Assembly (NCBI GenBank): GCA_001781205.1
Contig: MFLE01000009.1
Location: forward strand, 1 to 48,533
Direction: 5' to 3'
Length of the DNA stretch: 48,533 nt
From: Candidatus Kaiserbacteria bacterium RIFCSPHIGHO2_02_FULL_49_34
Lineage (GTDB): Bacteria > Patescibacteriota > Minisyncoccia > Phycocordibacterales > UBA918
The notes under the pieces are model-generated. The model was given only the letters and a program-made list of their open reading frames with translations, was not told where the DNA came from and made no database searches. Every line of letters starts with the position of its first letter. Position 1 is the first letter of the stretch. A program made the position numbers and the translations under genes. Positions 27,042 to 36,060 of this stretch are shown here, piece after piece.

Positions 27042-28601
27042 ATGAGTACAAACATAAAAATCTTCGGCACACTTATCTCCGTATCCTTCCTTCTCATCGT
27101 AGGGCTAGTGATCCGCTATACCGGTGCAGCCGACGTCGCAACAACCGCAGAAATCACAAACGAACCACCAACCGTTGATACGATCCGTTTTTCAACCACC
27201 GCATACGGCGCAGATGATCTAACAAGCTCAGGTATTCTCCCCAACGTAGGTACCGATAGAACCATTCACATCAATGGTGTCATGAGCGACGCAAACGGAG
27301 AAAACGACATCGCCTCTTCAACCATCAATCTCGTCTTCCACAAAACAACAAGTACCAACATCTGTCTTGCAGACAACAATGACTGTTATGTAATCAATTC
27401 CTGCGACACAAACTACACCGATGGCGACGACACACAGATCGCATACAACTGCGAAGTACCTATACAGTATTTCATCGACGCAACCGACGCCGCCTCAATC
27501 TATGCAGAAGACACTTGGACTGCCTATGTCGCCGTCGAAGACCTTGCAACAGCACAAGGAACCCTCACTGCAACAATCGAAGTAAACTCCCTCCTTGCAC
27601 TCAACCTCCCCGATGCTATCGACTACGGTACGAGAACACTGGGTGAAGTCTCAAGCAGTACCACAAACGTTGAAACCACCATCACCCAGCGTGGCAATAC
27701 CAAGGCTGATGTACAAGTTTCTGGTGGAAACATGGCATGTACTGCTCTTGGCTCACTTGCTACGTCAACACAGGCTTGGGCACTTACCAGCGTTGGTCAT
27801 ACCGCATCAACAATCCTCACTGACACACTTGTCGCAACCGAACGTAACATTGACCTCCGTACCGATGAATCAAATGAACTTGATGTAAACCTTTACTGGA
27901 ACATTGCGATTCCTGCGAGTGGGGTGAAGGGAACGTGTACTGGTTCGAATACTATTGCGGTGATTGCGCAGCCAGCAGGTCCGCTTATGGTGCAATATGA
28001 TGGTGGACCGTACGATGCAACAGGGGAAAACCGCAATAATGGCGGCTACTACCGCACTGTTACCATCGGCACACAAACATGGTTTAAGGACAACCTTAAT
28101 GCTGGCGTAATGCTCGCATCAGGAACAACTGAGCCAACAAACGATAGCACAATTCAAAAGTGGTGCTACGATAATAGTACGACAAACTGTGACAACGAAG
28201 GAGGTCTCTACAACTGGAACGAAACAATGGGCTATGTCACCACTGAAGGTGCACAGGGCATTTGTCCTACAGGTTGGCATATCCCCACCGACAATGAATA
28301 CAAAACGCTTGAAATTTTCCTTGGTATGACGCAAGTGGAAGCTGATGCAACAGGCTGGCGTGGTACCGATCAAGGAACACAACTCAAAGTTGGGGGTTCA
28401 TCAGGATTTGATGGAGTTCTTGCTGGCAACCGCAATTCAAGTGGTGCGTTCGGCAACCAAGGCTCGAGCGCGAACCTCTGGTCGTCGTCCATCTCTGGCT
28501 CTGATGCGTGGATACGTAACCTTCTCTCGGTCTTTGAGACAGTCTACCGTAATACGATTGATCAGGATTTCGGGTTCGCTATTCGTTGCTTGAAGGACTA
28601 A
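27042..28601 (+). CDS. Secreted protein with C-terminal FISUMP (Fibrobacter major paralogous) domain
   Basis: Signal MSTNIKIFGTLISVSFLLIVGLVIRYTGAADV; VTIGTQTWFKDNLNAG...CPTGWHIPTDNEYKTLE...FAIRCLKD. Confidence 0.82.
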   Translation: MSTNIKIFGTLISVSFLLIVGLVIRYTGAADVATTAEITNEPPTVDTIRFSTTAYGADDLTSSGILPNVGTDRTIHINGVMSDANGENDIASSTINLVFHKTTSTNICLADNNDCYVINSCDTNYTDGDDTQIAYNCEVPIQYFIDATDAASIYAEDTWTAYVAVEDLATAQGTLTATIEVNSLLALNLPDAIDYGTRTLGEVSSSTTNVETTITQRGNTKADVQVSGGNMACTALGSLATSTQAWALTSVGHTASTILTDTLVATERNIDLRTDESNELDVNLYWNIAIPASGVKGTCTGSNTIAVIAQPAGPLMVQYDGGPYDATGENRNNGGYYRTVTIGTQTWFKDNLNAGVMLASGTTEPTNDSTIQKWCYDNSTTNCDNEGGLYNWNETMGYVTTEGAQGICPTGWHIPTDNEYKTLEIFLGMTQVEADATGWRGTDQGTQLKVGGSSGFDGVLAGNRNSSGAFGNQGSSANLWSSSISGSDAWIRNLLSVFETVYRNTIDQDFGFAIRCLKD

Positions 28602-28618
28602 TCCTCGTCAGTTATCCA

Positions 28619-28650
28619 TCACAACAAAATCCCTGTACGGGGATTTTTTG
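28619..28650 (+). terminator. Terminator
   Basis: acaaaatccctgtacggggattttttg. Confidence 0.75.
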
Positions 28651-28690
28651 TCCACAAATTCTTTTGAGCGTTCCGAGGTATACTGTGTAC

Positions 28691-29437
28691 ATGACTGATA
28701 AAATAACCTGCACGCCTCCTTCGGCGCATCGTATTACGACCGACCTTTTTGCAAACGATAAAGACATCGACCAATCATGGCGTGTCTTTACGATACTTGC
28801 CGAATTCGTTCAAGGCTTCGATATGCTTCGTCGGTACGGGAGCGCGGTAACTTTTATGGGAAGTGCTCGTACGCTCCCGTCTGACCCGTACCATCAAGCA
28901 GCAACGGAACTTGCCTGTATGCTCGCGGGCGAAGGAGTCACTATCGTAACTGGTGGCGGCGAAGGTATTATGGGTGCCGCAAACTTCGGTGCGTATCGCG
29001 CAGGAGGGAAGTCGATTGGTTTTAATATCAAGCTTCCAATGGAGCAGAAGCTCAACCCCTATGTCACCGAATCAAAAACCTTTCATTACTTTTTCTCACG
29101 CAAGGTGATGCTTGCGTACGCAAGCGAGGTATACGTCTTTTTCCCAGGCGGCTACGGTACCTTCGATGAACTCCTCGAAGTGCTCACACTGGTGCAGACA
29201 CGAAAAATTGAGCGCGTGCCGATTGTGCTGTACAGTGCAGAATATTGGAATCCCCTCGTTGATGTATTTAAAAATGTCCTCGCCGCACGTGGCTTCATCA
29301 ATAAAGAAGACCTCGACCTTTTTGTGGTACGTGACACCGTCGAGAGTTCATTCGAGTACATTGCCGACGCAATCAATAGTCGTCACAAAAAACGTTCACG
29401 TACAGAGAATGAAGTACCAACACAGCAACCGTCGTAA
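28691..29437 (+). CDS. LOG-family (TIGR00730-type) Rossmann-fold protein
   Basis: VTFMGSARTLPSDPYHQAATELACMLAGEGVTIVTGGGEGIMGAANFGA...FFPGGYGTFDELLEVLTLVQ. Confidence 0.88.
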   Translation: MTDKITCTPPSAHRITTDLFANDKDIDQSWRVFTILAEFVQGFDMLRRYGSAVTFMGSARTLPSDPYHQAATELACMLAGEGVTIVTGGGEGIMGAANFGAYRAGGKSIGFNIKLPMEQKLNPYVTESKTFHYFFSRKVMLAYASEVYVFFPGGYGTFDELLEVLTLVQTRKIERVPIVLYSAEYWNPLVDVFKNVLAARGFINKEDLDLFVVRDTVESSFEYIADAINSRHKKRSRTENEVPTQQPS

Positions 29438-29462
29438 AAATTTTCCAACCCACCCCAGTATT

Positions 29463-29628
29463 TGTCATCCTCGGGCGCTATGAAAGCAAGGAGTGGTAGC
29501 GACTATACTTTCAAGTGAACCGGGGATCCATGGATTATAAGGCTTGCTCGCTATCCATGGATCCCCAGTTCTAGAAAGCAATATTCGGACAGGCGTCCTC
29601 ATTTGCTTTCTTAATCCCGAGGATGACA
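29463..29628. repeat. Family-1 cloverleaf element (copy 1d)
   Basis: TGTCATCCTCGGG/CCCGAGGATGACA; TGAAAG/CTTTCA; CCGGGGATCCATGGAT/ATCCATGGATCCCC; AGAAAGCAA/TTGCTTTCT. Confidence 0.9.
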
Positions 29629-29654
29629 GTTCACAAGGGAAAATAAAAAATTTC

Positions 29655-31103
29655 ATGCAAGAAACATCACCACACAACACAACCGAATTCTACACACCAT
29701 CACCGTTGCGATGGTGGGCGTTTTCGCGTCAAGTGTTGTATGGTACAGGTATTCTTGTGCTCGTGCTTGCCCTCATGTATTGGGGATACCGTTCGTTTCT
29801 CTATGCAGAACCGACGTGTTTCGACGGTATTGAAAATGGTATGGAAACAGGCATAGATTGTGGCGGTGCCTGCGACAAAATCTGCACAGCAACTGTCGTT
29901 GCACCAAAAGTAGAATGGGCACAGGCATTCAAGGTGACTGACGGTGTGTATCATGCGGTGGCGGTGGTCACGAATGCGAACCGTGTCGCTGGCACGCGAT
30001 CACTTCCGTACACTATCATTCTCGAGGATGCACAAGGTGTAATTGCTGAGCGTTCGGGCACCACAACGCTCCCGCCTGACGGGCAATACCCGCTTTTCGA
30101 AGCACGTATCGCCACAGGTGTACGTACGCCAACATCGGTCCGCATCACGTTTGACCATGCAACATCCTACTGGAGCGCGCTCACTTGGAATCGTAATGAC
30201 TACACCGTTCTTACCCGCACTATTTCCGGAGCAGGTGCGCCGACGCCAAGACTCACAGCAAGTATTCAAAATAATCTTTACACCGCTACCGAAGACCTCC
30301 GCGTTGTTGCGGTTGTGTATGACAGTAAACGCATGCCGCTTGTTGCCTCGCAAACGGTAATCCCGCGACTTGGTGCGCAAGAGAAGCGTGATGCAATTTT
30401 TACGTGGACATCACCGATTGCGGGCACGCTCCGCTCGTGTCAAATTCCCTCCGACCTCGTGCTCATGATGGATCGTTCTGGCTCAATGGCAGCCGACGGC
30501 GGCACACCACCCGAGCCACTCCACAGTGCAAAGAATGCCGCAGCATCATTTATTGAAACGCTCGGTGCAAGCGACCGTGCCGGACTTGTGTCCTATGCGA
30601 CAACGCCGAGTATTGATGGTGCACTCGCAGTCGAGCACGCGCAGACGCGCGATGCAATTATGAATATCACTATTGGCAAGGACGGCATACAATACACCGA
30701 CCTCTCCGCAGCAATCCGTGAAGCCGCACGAGTACTTCAGGCAGGACACAACCCCGATGCGCGCCAAGTTATTGCGCTCTTGACCGACGGCGACGTCACT
30801 CGCCCGCTTAATCCGCAAGGCGTGCGCGATATTCCGTACGCCGAAGCACAGGCGCTCGAAGCAGCCGATGCAGTAAAGCGTGCCGGCATCTCGCTCTATA
30901 CGATCGGCTTCGGCAAAGTATACGAGGGAGCGGGAGCCGAAGTTGCCCGCAATCGTGAACTTATCACCGCACTCGCCACATCTCCCGCACATAGTTTCTT
31001 CGCACCGACCGCTACAGACCTCGCTGGTGTCTACAAAGAAATTTCCGAAGGTATCTGCGAAGACGGCCCTGCCATCATTGATATTTTCATTGTCCCGCAG
31101 TAA
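29655..31103 (+). CDS. Membrane-anchored von Willebrand factor A domain protein
   Basis: TM segment; CFDGIENGMETGIDCGGACDKIC; MIDAS LVLMMDRSGSMA; VIALLTDGDVTRPLNPQG. Confidence 0.85.
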   Translation: MQETSPHNTTEFYTPSPLRWWAFSRQVLYGTGILVLVLALMYWGYRSFLYAEPTCFDGIENGMETGIDCGGACDKICTATVVAPKVEWAQAFKVTDGVYHAVAVVTNANRVAGTRSLPYTIILEDAQGVIAERSGTTTLPPDGQYPLFEARIATGVRTPTSVRITFDHATSYWSALTWNRNDYTVLTRTISGAGAPTPRLTASIQNNLYTATEDLRVVAVVYDSKRMPLVASQTVIPRLGAQEKRDAIFTWTSPIAGTLRSCQIPSDLVLMMDRSGSMAADGGTPPEPLHSAKNAAASFIETLGASDRAGLVSYATTPSIDGALAVEHAQTRDAIMNITIGKDGIQYTDLSAAIREAARVLQAGHNPDARQVIALLTDGDVTRPLNPQGVRDIPYAEAQALEAADAVKRAGISLYTIGFGKVYEGAGAEVARNRELITALATSPAHSFFAPTATDLAGVYKEISEGICEDGPAIIDIFIVPQ

Positions 31104-31107
31104 TCCT

Positions 31108-31140
31108 TATGCAAAAAACCCGCGTAGGGATTTTTTGTAG
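31108..31140. terminator. Terminator between convergent genes
   Basis: aaaaaacccgcgtagggattttttgt. Confidence 0.7.
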
Positions 31141-32868
31141 TTATCTTTTTCGCGTGAGGGCGTAGATTTCGTTGGCGAAAGTGGGGAGGAAGTACATGCC
31201 CATCTCTGGGTCGTGGGCGATTTTGTTGGTGATACGTTCGGTGACGAGGGTGAGGGAATTTACCTTGCCTGTTTCTGGGTCGAGCTCGTAGAGGTGTCCA
31301 CTATTTTGTCCGACATAGAGGCGGCCGTCAATAATGGTTGGCGATGCGAAGATGCGTGCAGGAGTGGCAAATTTCCATACACTTTTTCCAGTGCCCACAT
31401 CAAAGGCGTGAATGATTTTGTCGAGACTGGTGACTATGATGATATTCTTGTACACGATGGGTGTCGAGTAGATGCCGAAATGGAGGTCAGTGTAGGTGAA
31501 GCGAGGTTCGCCAGTTTTAATATCACAGACATAAATAGCTCCCCGCTCGCTATCTTCGTGGTCACCTCCAATGCCGCCGAAAATAATTTGTCCGCGTTTT
31601 TCATCAATGCATGGTGCGTATTTAATTTCTGAAATGGTTTCGTAGTCCCAGATAAGCTCTCCTGTTTTTGCACTGAGTACATGGAGTTTCTTGTCGTTGG
31701 AACCACACGCGACAACATTGTATTTTTCCGAGTATATGGGTGATCCGTGTGTGAATTCCTCGCTACGATATTCCCAAACCTTTTTACCAGTTGCCGCATC
31801 AATCGCTGTTACACCGCCACGCTTTTTGAAGAGTCCGTACTCCATACCGATAAAAATGAGACCAAGTTTTTCTGAGAAGCACGGCGAGGAACCAATCCAG
31901 TCGGCTTCCATAAAAATCCACTTCTTGGTACCGGTTTGCGCATCAAGGAGGTAGAGGTTGCCATCGTATGCGCCAAAGCAAACAAATGTTTTCTTTTTGA
32001 TAGTTACCAAACACGGCGATGAAAAGATAAGCTTCTTCTTGGAGCCAAACGGTACCCGATATTGCCACACAAGTTCACCAGTTGCGTTATTCAGGCACAC
32101 AAAATCCCCCGAGTCAGTTCCGAAATACAGCTTGCCATCATGCACGAGCGGCGCAGACTTTGGCACAACATAAAAATAATTTGGCTTCGAGCCTTTCCAA
32201 TACCAGGAAATCTCAAAATTATTTGGAGTCGGTATCTCATCAATACGAGCGGGAAGGTTGCGGACGTTCAGTTGCGGCTTCGTTTTTTTAATGTGTTCGT
32301 GCAGATCGTCGAGAGTCAGCAGGGAAGTGACCGCGATATTCCTCTGAGAGAAATAGGTGTAGAAATCAAGATTTCGAAAACGAACAATACTAAACACCGA
32401 GACGATAGCAAGTTTATTGAGGGTTGGTGTCTCTGCACGAAGTTTTTCAAGCACCTCGACTTGCCGAATAAAACTATTTCCCGAATTGAGAATGTCGTCA
32501 ACAAGGATAACTTTTTCATTCTGCACGGTACCTTCAATTATCGAAAGAAGCCCGCTTTTTTTACGTGACTTCTTAATGTAGAACCCGTTCACCGGTGTGC
32601 CAATCATCTGGCTTTTCATCACAATTGCCGCCACGAGCGGAATAGCTGCAGTCTCGAGACCACATACTTGAAAAGGGTAGTGCGCCGCATGCTGCTCAAG
32701 AAACGACGACGCATATCTATCAAGCACCGCAGGCGTCAGAATAACTTTACGCAAATCCATCAGCCAGTGCGCAGGGTTTTCATTATCCAAATCAATAGGC
32801 TGCACATCCGCAGTAGCCATGCATCTATTCGCAATCTGTTCTGCAAAAAATGTTTGCGTTTCGTCCAT
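31141..32868 (-). CDS. Phosphoribosyltransferase (orotate PRTase-like) fused to PQQ/WD-type beta-propeller
   Basis: VILVDDILNSGNSFIRQVEVLEKL PRPP loop; then repeats such as LYFGTDSGDFVCLNNATGELVWQYRV, LYLLDAQTGTKKWIF, LHVLSAKTGELIWDY, IHAFDVGTGKSVWKF. Confidence 0.85.
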   Translation of the reverse strand: MDETQTFFAEQIANRCMATADVQPIDLDNENPAHWLMDLRKVILTPAVLDRYASSFLEQHAAHYPFQVCGLETAAIPLVAAIVMKSQMIGTPVNGFYIKKSRKKSGLLSIIEGTVQNEKVILVDDILNSGNSFIRQVEVLEKLRAETPTLNKLAIVSVFSIVRFRNLDFYTYFSQRNIAVTSLLTLDDLHEHIKKTKPQLNVRNLPARIDEIPTPNNFEISWYWKGSKPNYFYVVPKSAPLVHDGKLYFGTDSGDFVCLNNATGELVWQYRVPFGSKKKLIFSSPCLVTIKKKTFVCFGAYDGNLYLLDAQTGTKKWIFMEADWIGSSPCFSEKLGLIFIGMEYGLFKKRGGVTAIDAATGKKVWEYRSEEFTHGSPIYSEKYNVVACGSNDKKLHVLSAKTGELIWDYETISEIKYAPCIDEKRGQIIFGGIGGDHEDSERGAIYVCDIKTGEPRFTYTDLHFGIYSTPIVYKNIIIVTSLDKIIHAFDVGTGKSVWKFATPARIFASPTIIDGRLYVGQNSGHLYELDPETGKVNSLTLVTERITNKIAHDPEMGMYFLPTFANEIYALTRKR

Positions 32869-32923
32869 ACTGTTTAGTATACGTAGTTTGGCAATTTGTT
32901 TCAACTCATATATACTCATCTAT

Positions 32924-33169
32924 ATGATAAAAGATAACGAAGCATCAAGGCCTGGGCTTTACGACGTCTATCACGATACGGAAGGAAAGAATATTATTGT
33001 GCTCCAAGGACTGAGTATTGAAAATCCCCAAACAGAGCCGCCTCTTCAGCAGTTTATTCATACACACTATCGAGTATTTGAGGTGGGGTATTGGGGCTTG
33101 CTCTTCGTAGTGTCACTTGTCGTGATTACAAAATGTATCGCAGTACCACTTTATAATAAATTTAAATAA
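32924..33169 (+). CDS. Small single-TM protein
   Basis: MIKDNEASRPGLYDVYHDTEGKNIIVLQG...YWGLLFVVSLVVITKCIAV; TATACT-N7-ATG. Confidence 0.6.
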   Translation: MIKDNEASRPGLYDVYHDTEGKNIIVLQGLSIENPQTEPPLQQFIHTHYRVFEVGYWGLLFVVSLVVITKCIAVPLYNKFK

Positions 33170-33177
33170 CGTCCTCT

Positions 33178-34398
33178 ATGTTCTCCAAAGAAATCGCACA
33201 AAACAAAATTCTCCAGTGGGCATTTGGTTCGCTCCTCTTAAGTTACTACATCACGTTCTCTGGTTACTTTTATTCCGGTACCATGACGCAGAGCGCCTAT
33301 GATTCGTTTCGCACTGTATGTCGACCATGGTTTCAGTCATGTGAGCAATGGATACTTCTTGAGCAGCTACCCTATGGCTATTCGCAACCGACGCTCTACA
33401 TGCTCTTTTTCGGACTCATGCTATGGGTGGTGTACCTTATATACAAAAAAGAATGGCGTGAGGCACAACTTTCCCTCATACCACTTTTTGCCTGGCATTT
33501 TTTCACGACCTTCTTTGGCACCGATTTGCTCTTAGGTAACTATGATTACTACATTATCATCTTCGCAATTGTACTGCTTTTTTTGCCGCATAAAGAATTT
33601 TTCTTGAAACTTGGATTGGTACTGTTTTACGTATTATCAACGGTTTCAAAAATATCGCCTGCGTGGATAGAGGGTGGGTACTTCACCGCGATGTATACAG
33701 GGCTCCCTTTCTTTCCTGATTGGAGTATCCCTCTCTTCACCAATCTTGTTATTGTGGCAGAAATGGTGCTGGCATGGTTTTTGCTTTCGCCAAATAAATT
33801 CCTTCAGCGGACGGCGCTCGTATTCTTTGCAGCATTCCACTTTTATTCAAGTATTCTCGTCGGATATCATTACCCCACGATTGTCTTTGCCATGATACTT
33901 GTGATGTTTGGCCCATGGTATCGCTATACTGCGCCGCCATTTGATACAAAATCACTCCCTGGATGGGGGCTCATCATACTCCTTATACTCGCACAATTGT
34001 CGCCAAAGTTTATTGAAGGTGATGAGAAGCTTACTATGGAAGGCAATAAAAATGGCCTCTATATGTTTGAAGCGAATCATCAGTGTATATCGCAAGCAGT
34101 CGTCTACGGAAAAAACGGCGAAACCGAGAATATCGATATGGTGAGTGAGTCTGCTCGCAGGCGGTGTGATCCATATCGTGACTGGTTCCGTCTTACTCGC
34201 CTTTGTGCTGCAATGAGCGATATTAACCGCATCAGTTTTACATTTGACCACTCCCTTAATGGCGGGCCGTTTTATCGCATCGTCGATACCAATAATATCT
34301 GCGCGCTTACCTACAAGGCAATTGGACATAACGACTGGATACACACCGAAAACGAAGCAGAAATAGTCGGCTATCCTGTGAAAAATCACTATCGATAG
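33178..34398 (+). CDS. Multi-TM membrane protein, HTTM-like
   Basis: 406-aa polytopic ORF; LVFFAAFHFYSSILVGYHYPTIVFAMILVMFGPW. Confidence 0.6.
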   Translation: MFSKEIAQNKILQWAFGSLLLSYYITFSGYFYSGTMTQSAYDSFRTVCRPWFQSCEQWILLEQLPYGYSQPTLYMLFFGLMLWVVYLIYKKEWREAQLSLIPLFAWHFFTTFFGTDLLLGNYDYYIIIFAIVLLFLPHKEFFLKLGLVLFYVLSTVSKISPAWIEGGYFTAMYTGLPFFPDWSIPLFTNLVIVAEMVLAWFLLSPNKFLQRTALVFFAAFHFYSSILVGYHYPTIVFAMILVMFGPWYRYTAPPFDTKSLPGWGLIILLILAQLSPKFIEGDEKLTMEGNKNGLYMFEANHQCISQAVVYGKNGETENIDMVSESARRRCDPYRDWFRLTRLCAAMSDINRISFTFDHSLNGGPFYRIVDTNNICALTYKAIGHNDWIHTENEAEIVGYPVKNHYR

Positions 34399-34538
34399 GG
34401 CTTGGCAGATTTGGCCATTTCGACAAGCTTAGGACCGGCAGGCTCGCCGCAAGCAACCTCTTTCAACTTCACTCAGGTTACCTCACCTTGAGTAGTTGTC
34501 CACAGGTTGCTTTTTGCGATACATGCTATACTGTCAGT

Positions 34539-34736
34539 ATGAAATACATTAAATACATTTTCTACGGCACGATGGCGATACTTGCTGTTTTTCTTATAGG
34601 GAAAAAGGATGCAGGCTCGCTTGTTAGTGATGAAGAACGACAAAGTTTTTTCGGACCTGAAAGCGCGTATGCTGATACGCAGACTCGCACCTATAACGTC
34701 ACCACAGGTGACGATGGTGATGATGGTGGTAACTAA
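34539..34736 (+). CDS. Small (66-aa) exported or anchored peptide
   Basis: MKYIKYIFYGTMAILAVFLIGKK...ADTQTRTYNVTTGDDGDDGGN; TATACT-N6-ATG; first gene of compact operon. Confidence 0.55.
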   Translation: MKYIKYIFYGTMAILAVFLIGKKDAGSLVSDEERQSFFGPESAYADTQTRTYNVTTGDDGDDGGN

Positions 34737-34748
34737 TATACGAATACC

Positions 34749-36047
34749 ATGTTTAAAAAAATTCTCTATCCTATATCTGCGGGCATTATAGTACTCGGTG
34801 TTATCTATGCGTTGTATGTTGCGAATTATACTCCTGTACCGACACTCTCCGAGGCTGATGTGCAGCGTGACGCACAAATAGCTGCAGACACACTTCTTAT
34901 GCAACAGATAACTGACGCTCGACGAGTGCGAGAGCGGAGTGATACATTGCAGCGGGATTATACAAGCGAAATCGCTATGCTCGATGAGCTCGCAACACGT
35001 AACACTGCAGGTAATGATGAGCAGAGAGATTTATACGTACGCGCAAAGCTTTCAAAGGCTATTTTACTGCAGCAAACCAATCTTGACTACACTACCGATA
35101 CTTCTCGCAATAATTTTATTGCTTCGTATCATGAGATGCTCGATATTTTTACGTCCGCTGAGGCAACACCAGATGAGAAGCGAAATGCACTCAGTCAAAT
35201 CCTCATCGGTATTCAGCAGTCATGTGAGTGCTACGATTGGTTTGCTGCTGCTGCGGAGACCTATGATAATGGAGAGTTTCTCAAGAAGTACACGCTTGAC
35301 GATTTTATGGTAACAAACGATACGCAGTGGCGCAATGATCGATATCTCGGTGTGTATATGTTGCCATTTACAGTAAAGCCACTAACGGATGCGGACGTTC
35401 TTTGGCAGAACGGACACTTCAAAGCACTCAGTGTTTTACATGCCATGATGCAGGAGCTTCCCGAAACGGATCCGTATCTTGTCGCGTGGGATATGGAGTA
35501 TCTTATTCATAACCTTGACCGCACCGATTTGAGCGACGGCGCTCGTGCGCGCATTCTTGGAGAAATTGATACGCTCTACCCGTACCTTGATGGTAGAACA
35601 TTGCTTTTCCGAGAAACTCGTTATCATGCGCTTCTTCTTAAGGGGTATCAGACAGCATTGAAGTATTCACTCTCTGTGTACCTCCCTGAGAAATACTCAT
35701 TTGATGCTGAGGCAGGATTACAGACAATCAACGATGCGCTGGCAACAGCGGGAGGTATTGTGGCTCGTGGCGACGGTGATATTGTATACCAAGAAAGTAT
35801 AACAGGATTCCTGCAGCTTTACTATGCATATCTTGCTGATGCAACAGGTGTACACCGTGAGCGTATTCCAGAGATGCTTGCACGCTTCGATACACCTGAG
35901 GCATTACGTGTGTCGCAAGGACTTTATCTCTTCTTTACGCTTCCGCATTGGCAAGATGCGTTGCGTTCCTTCGTGCTTACCTATGCGGAAGGAAGCCTTT
36001 CCACTCGGACAACCCTAGAGGGCATGGGGTGGTCATTTAGCAAATAA
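34749..36047 (+). CDS. Hypothetical helical (TPR-like) protein with N-terminal TM
   Basis: MFKKILYPISAGIIVLGVIYALYVANYTPVPTLSEADVQRDAQIAADTLL... Confidence 0.65.
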   Translation: MFKKILYPISAGIIVLGVIYALYVANYTPVPTLSEADVQRDAQIAADTLLMQQITDARRVRERSDTLQRDYTSEIAMLDELATRNTAGNDEQRDLYVRAKLSKAILLQQTNLDYTTDTSRNNFIASYHEMLDIFTSAEATPDEKRNALSQILIGIQQSCECYDWFAAAAETYDNGEFLKKYTLDDFMVTNDTQWRNDRYLGVYMLPFTVKPLTDADVLWQNGHFKALSVLHAMMQELPETDPYLVAWDMEYLIHNLDRTDLSDGARARILGEIDTLYPYLDGRTLLFRETRYHALLLKGYQTALKYSLSVYLPEKYSFDAEAGLQTINDALATAGGIVARGDGDIVYQESITGFLQLYYAYLADATGVHRERIPEMLARFDTPEALRVSQGLYLFFTLPHWQDALRSFVLTYAEGSLSTRTTLEGMGWSFSK

Positions 36048-36060
36048 TATATAGTATAGT

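Noticed and set aside
34400-34490. Possible further palindromic repeat (tttcgacaagcttaggaccggcaggctcgccgc)
   Set aside because: Resembles a decayed intergenic repeat, but no clear partner arm or second copy was found in the window.
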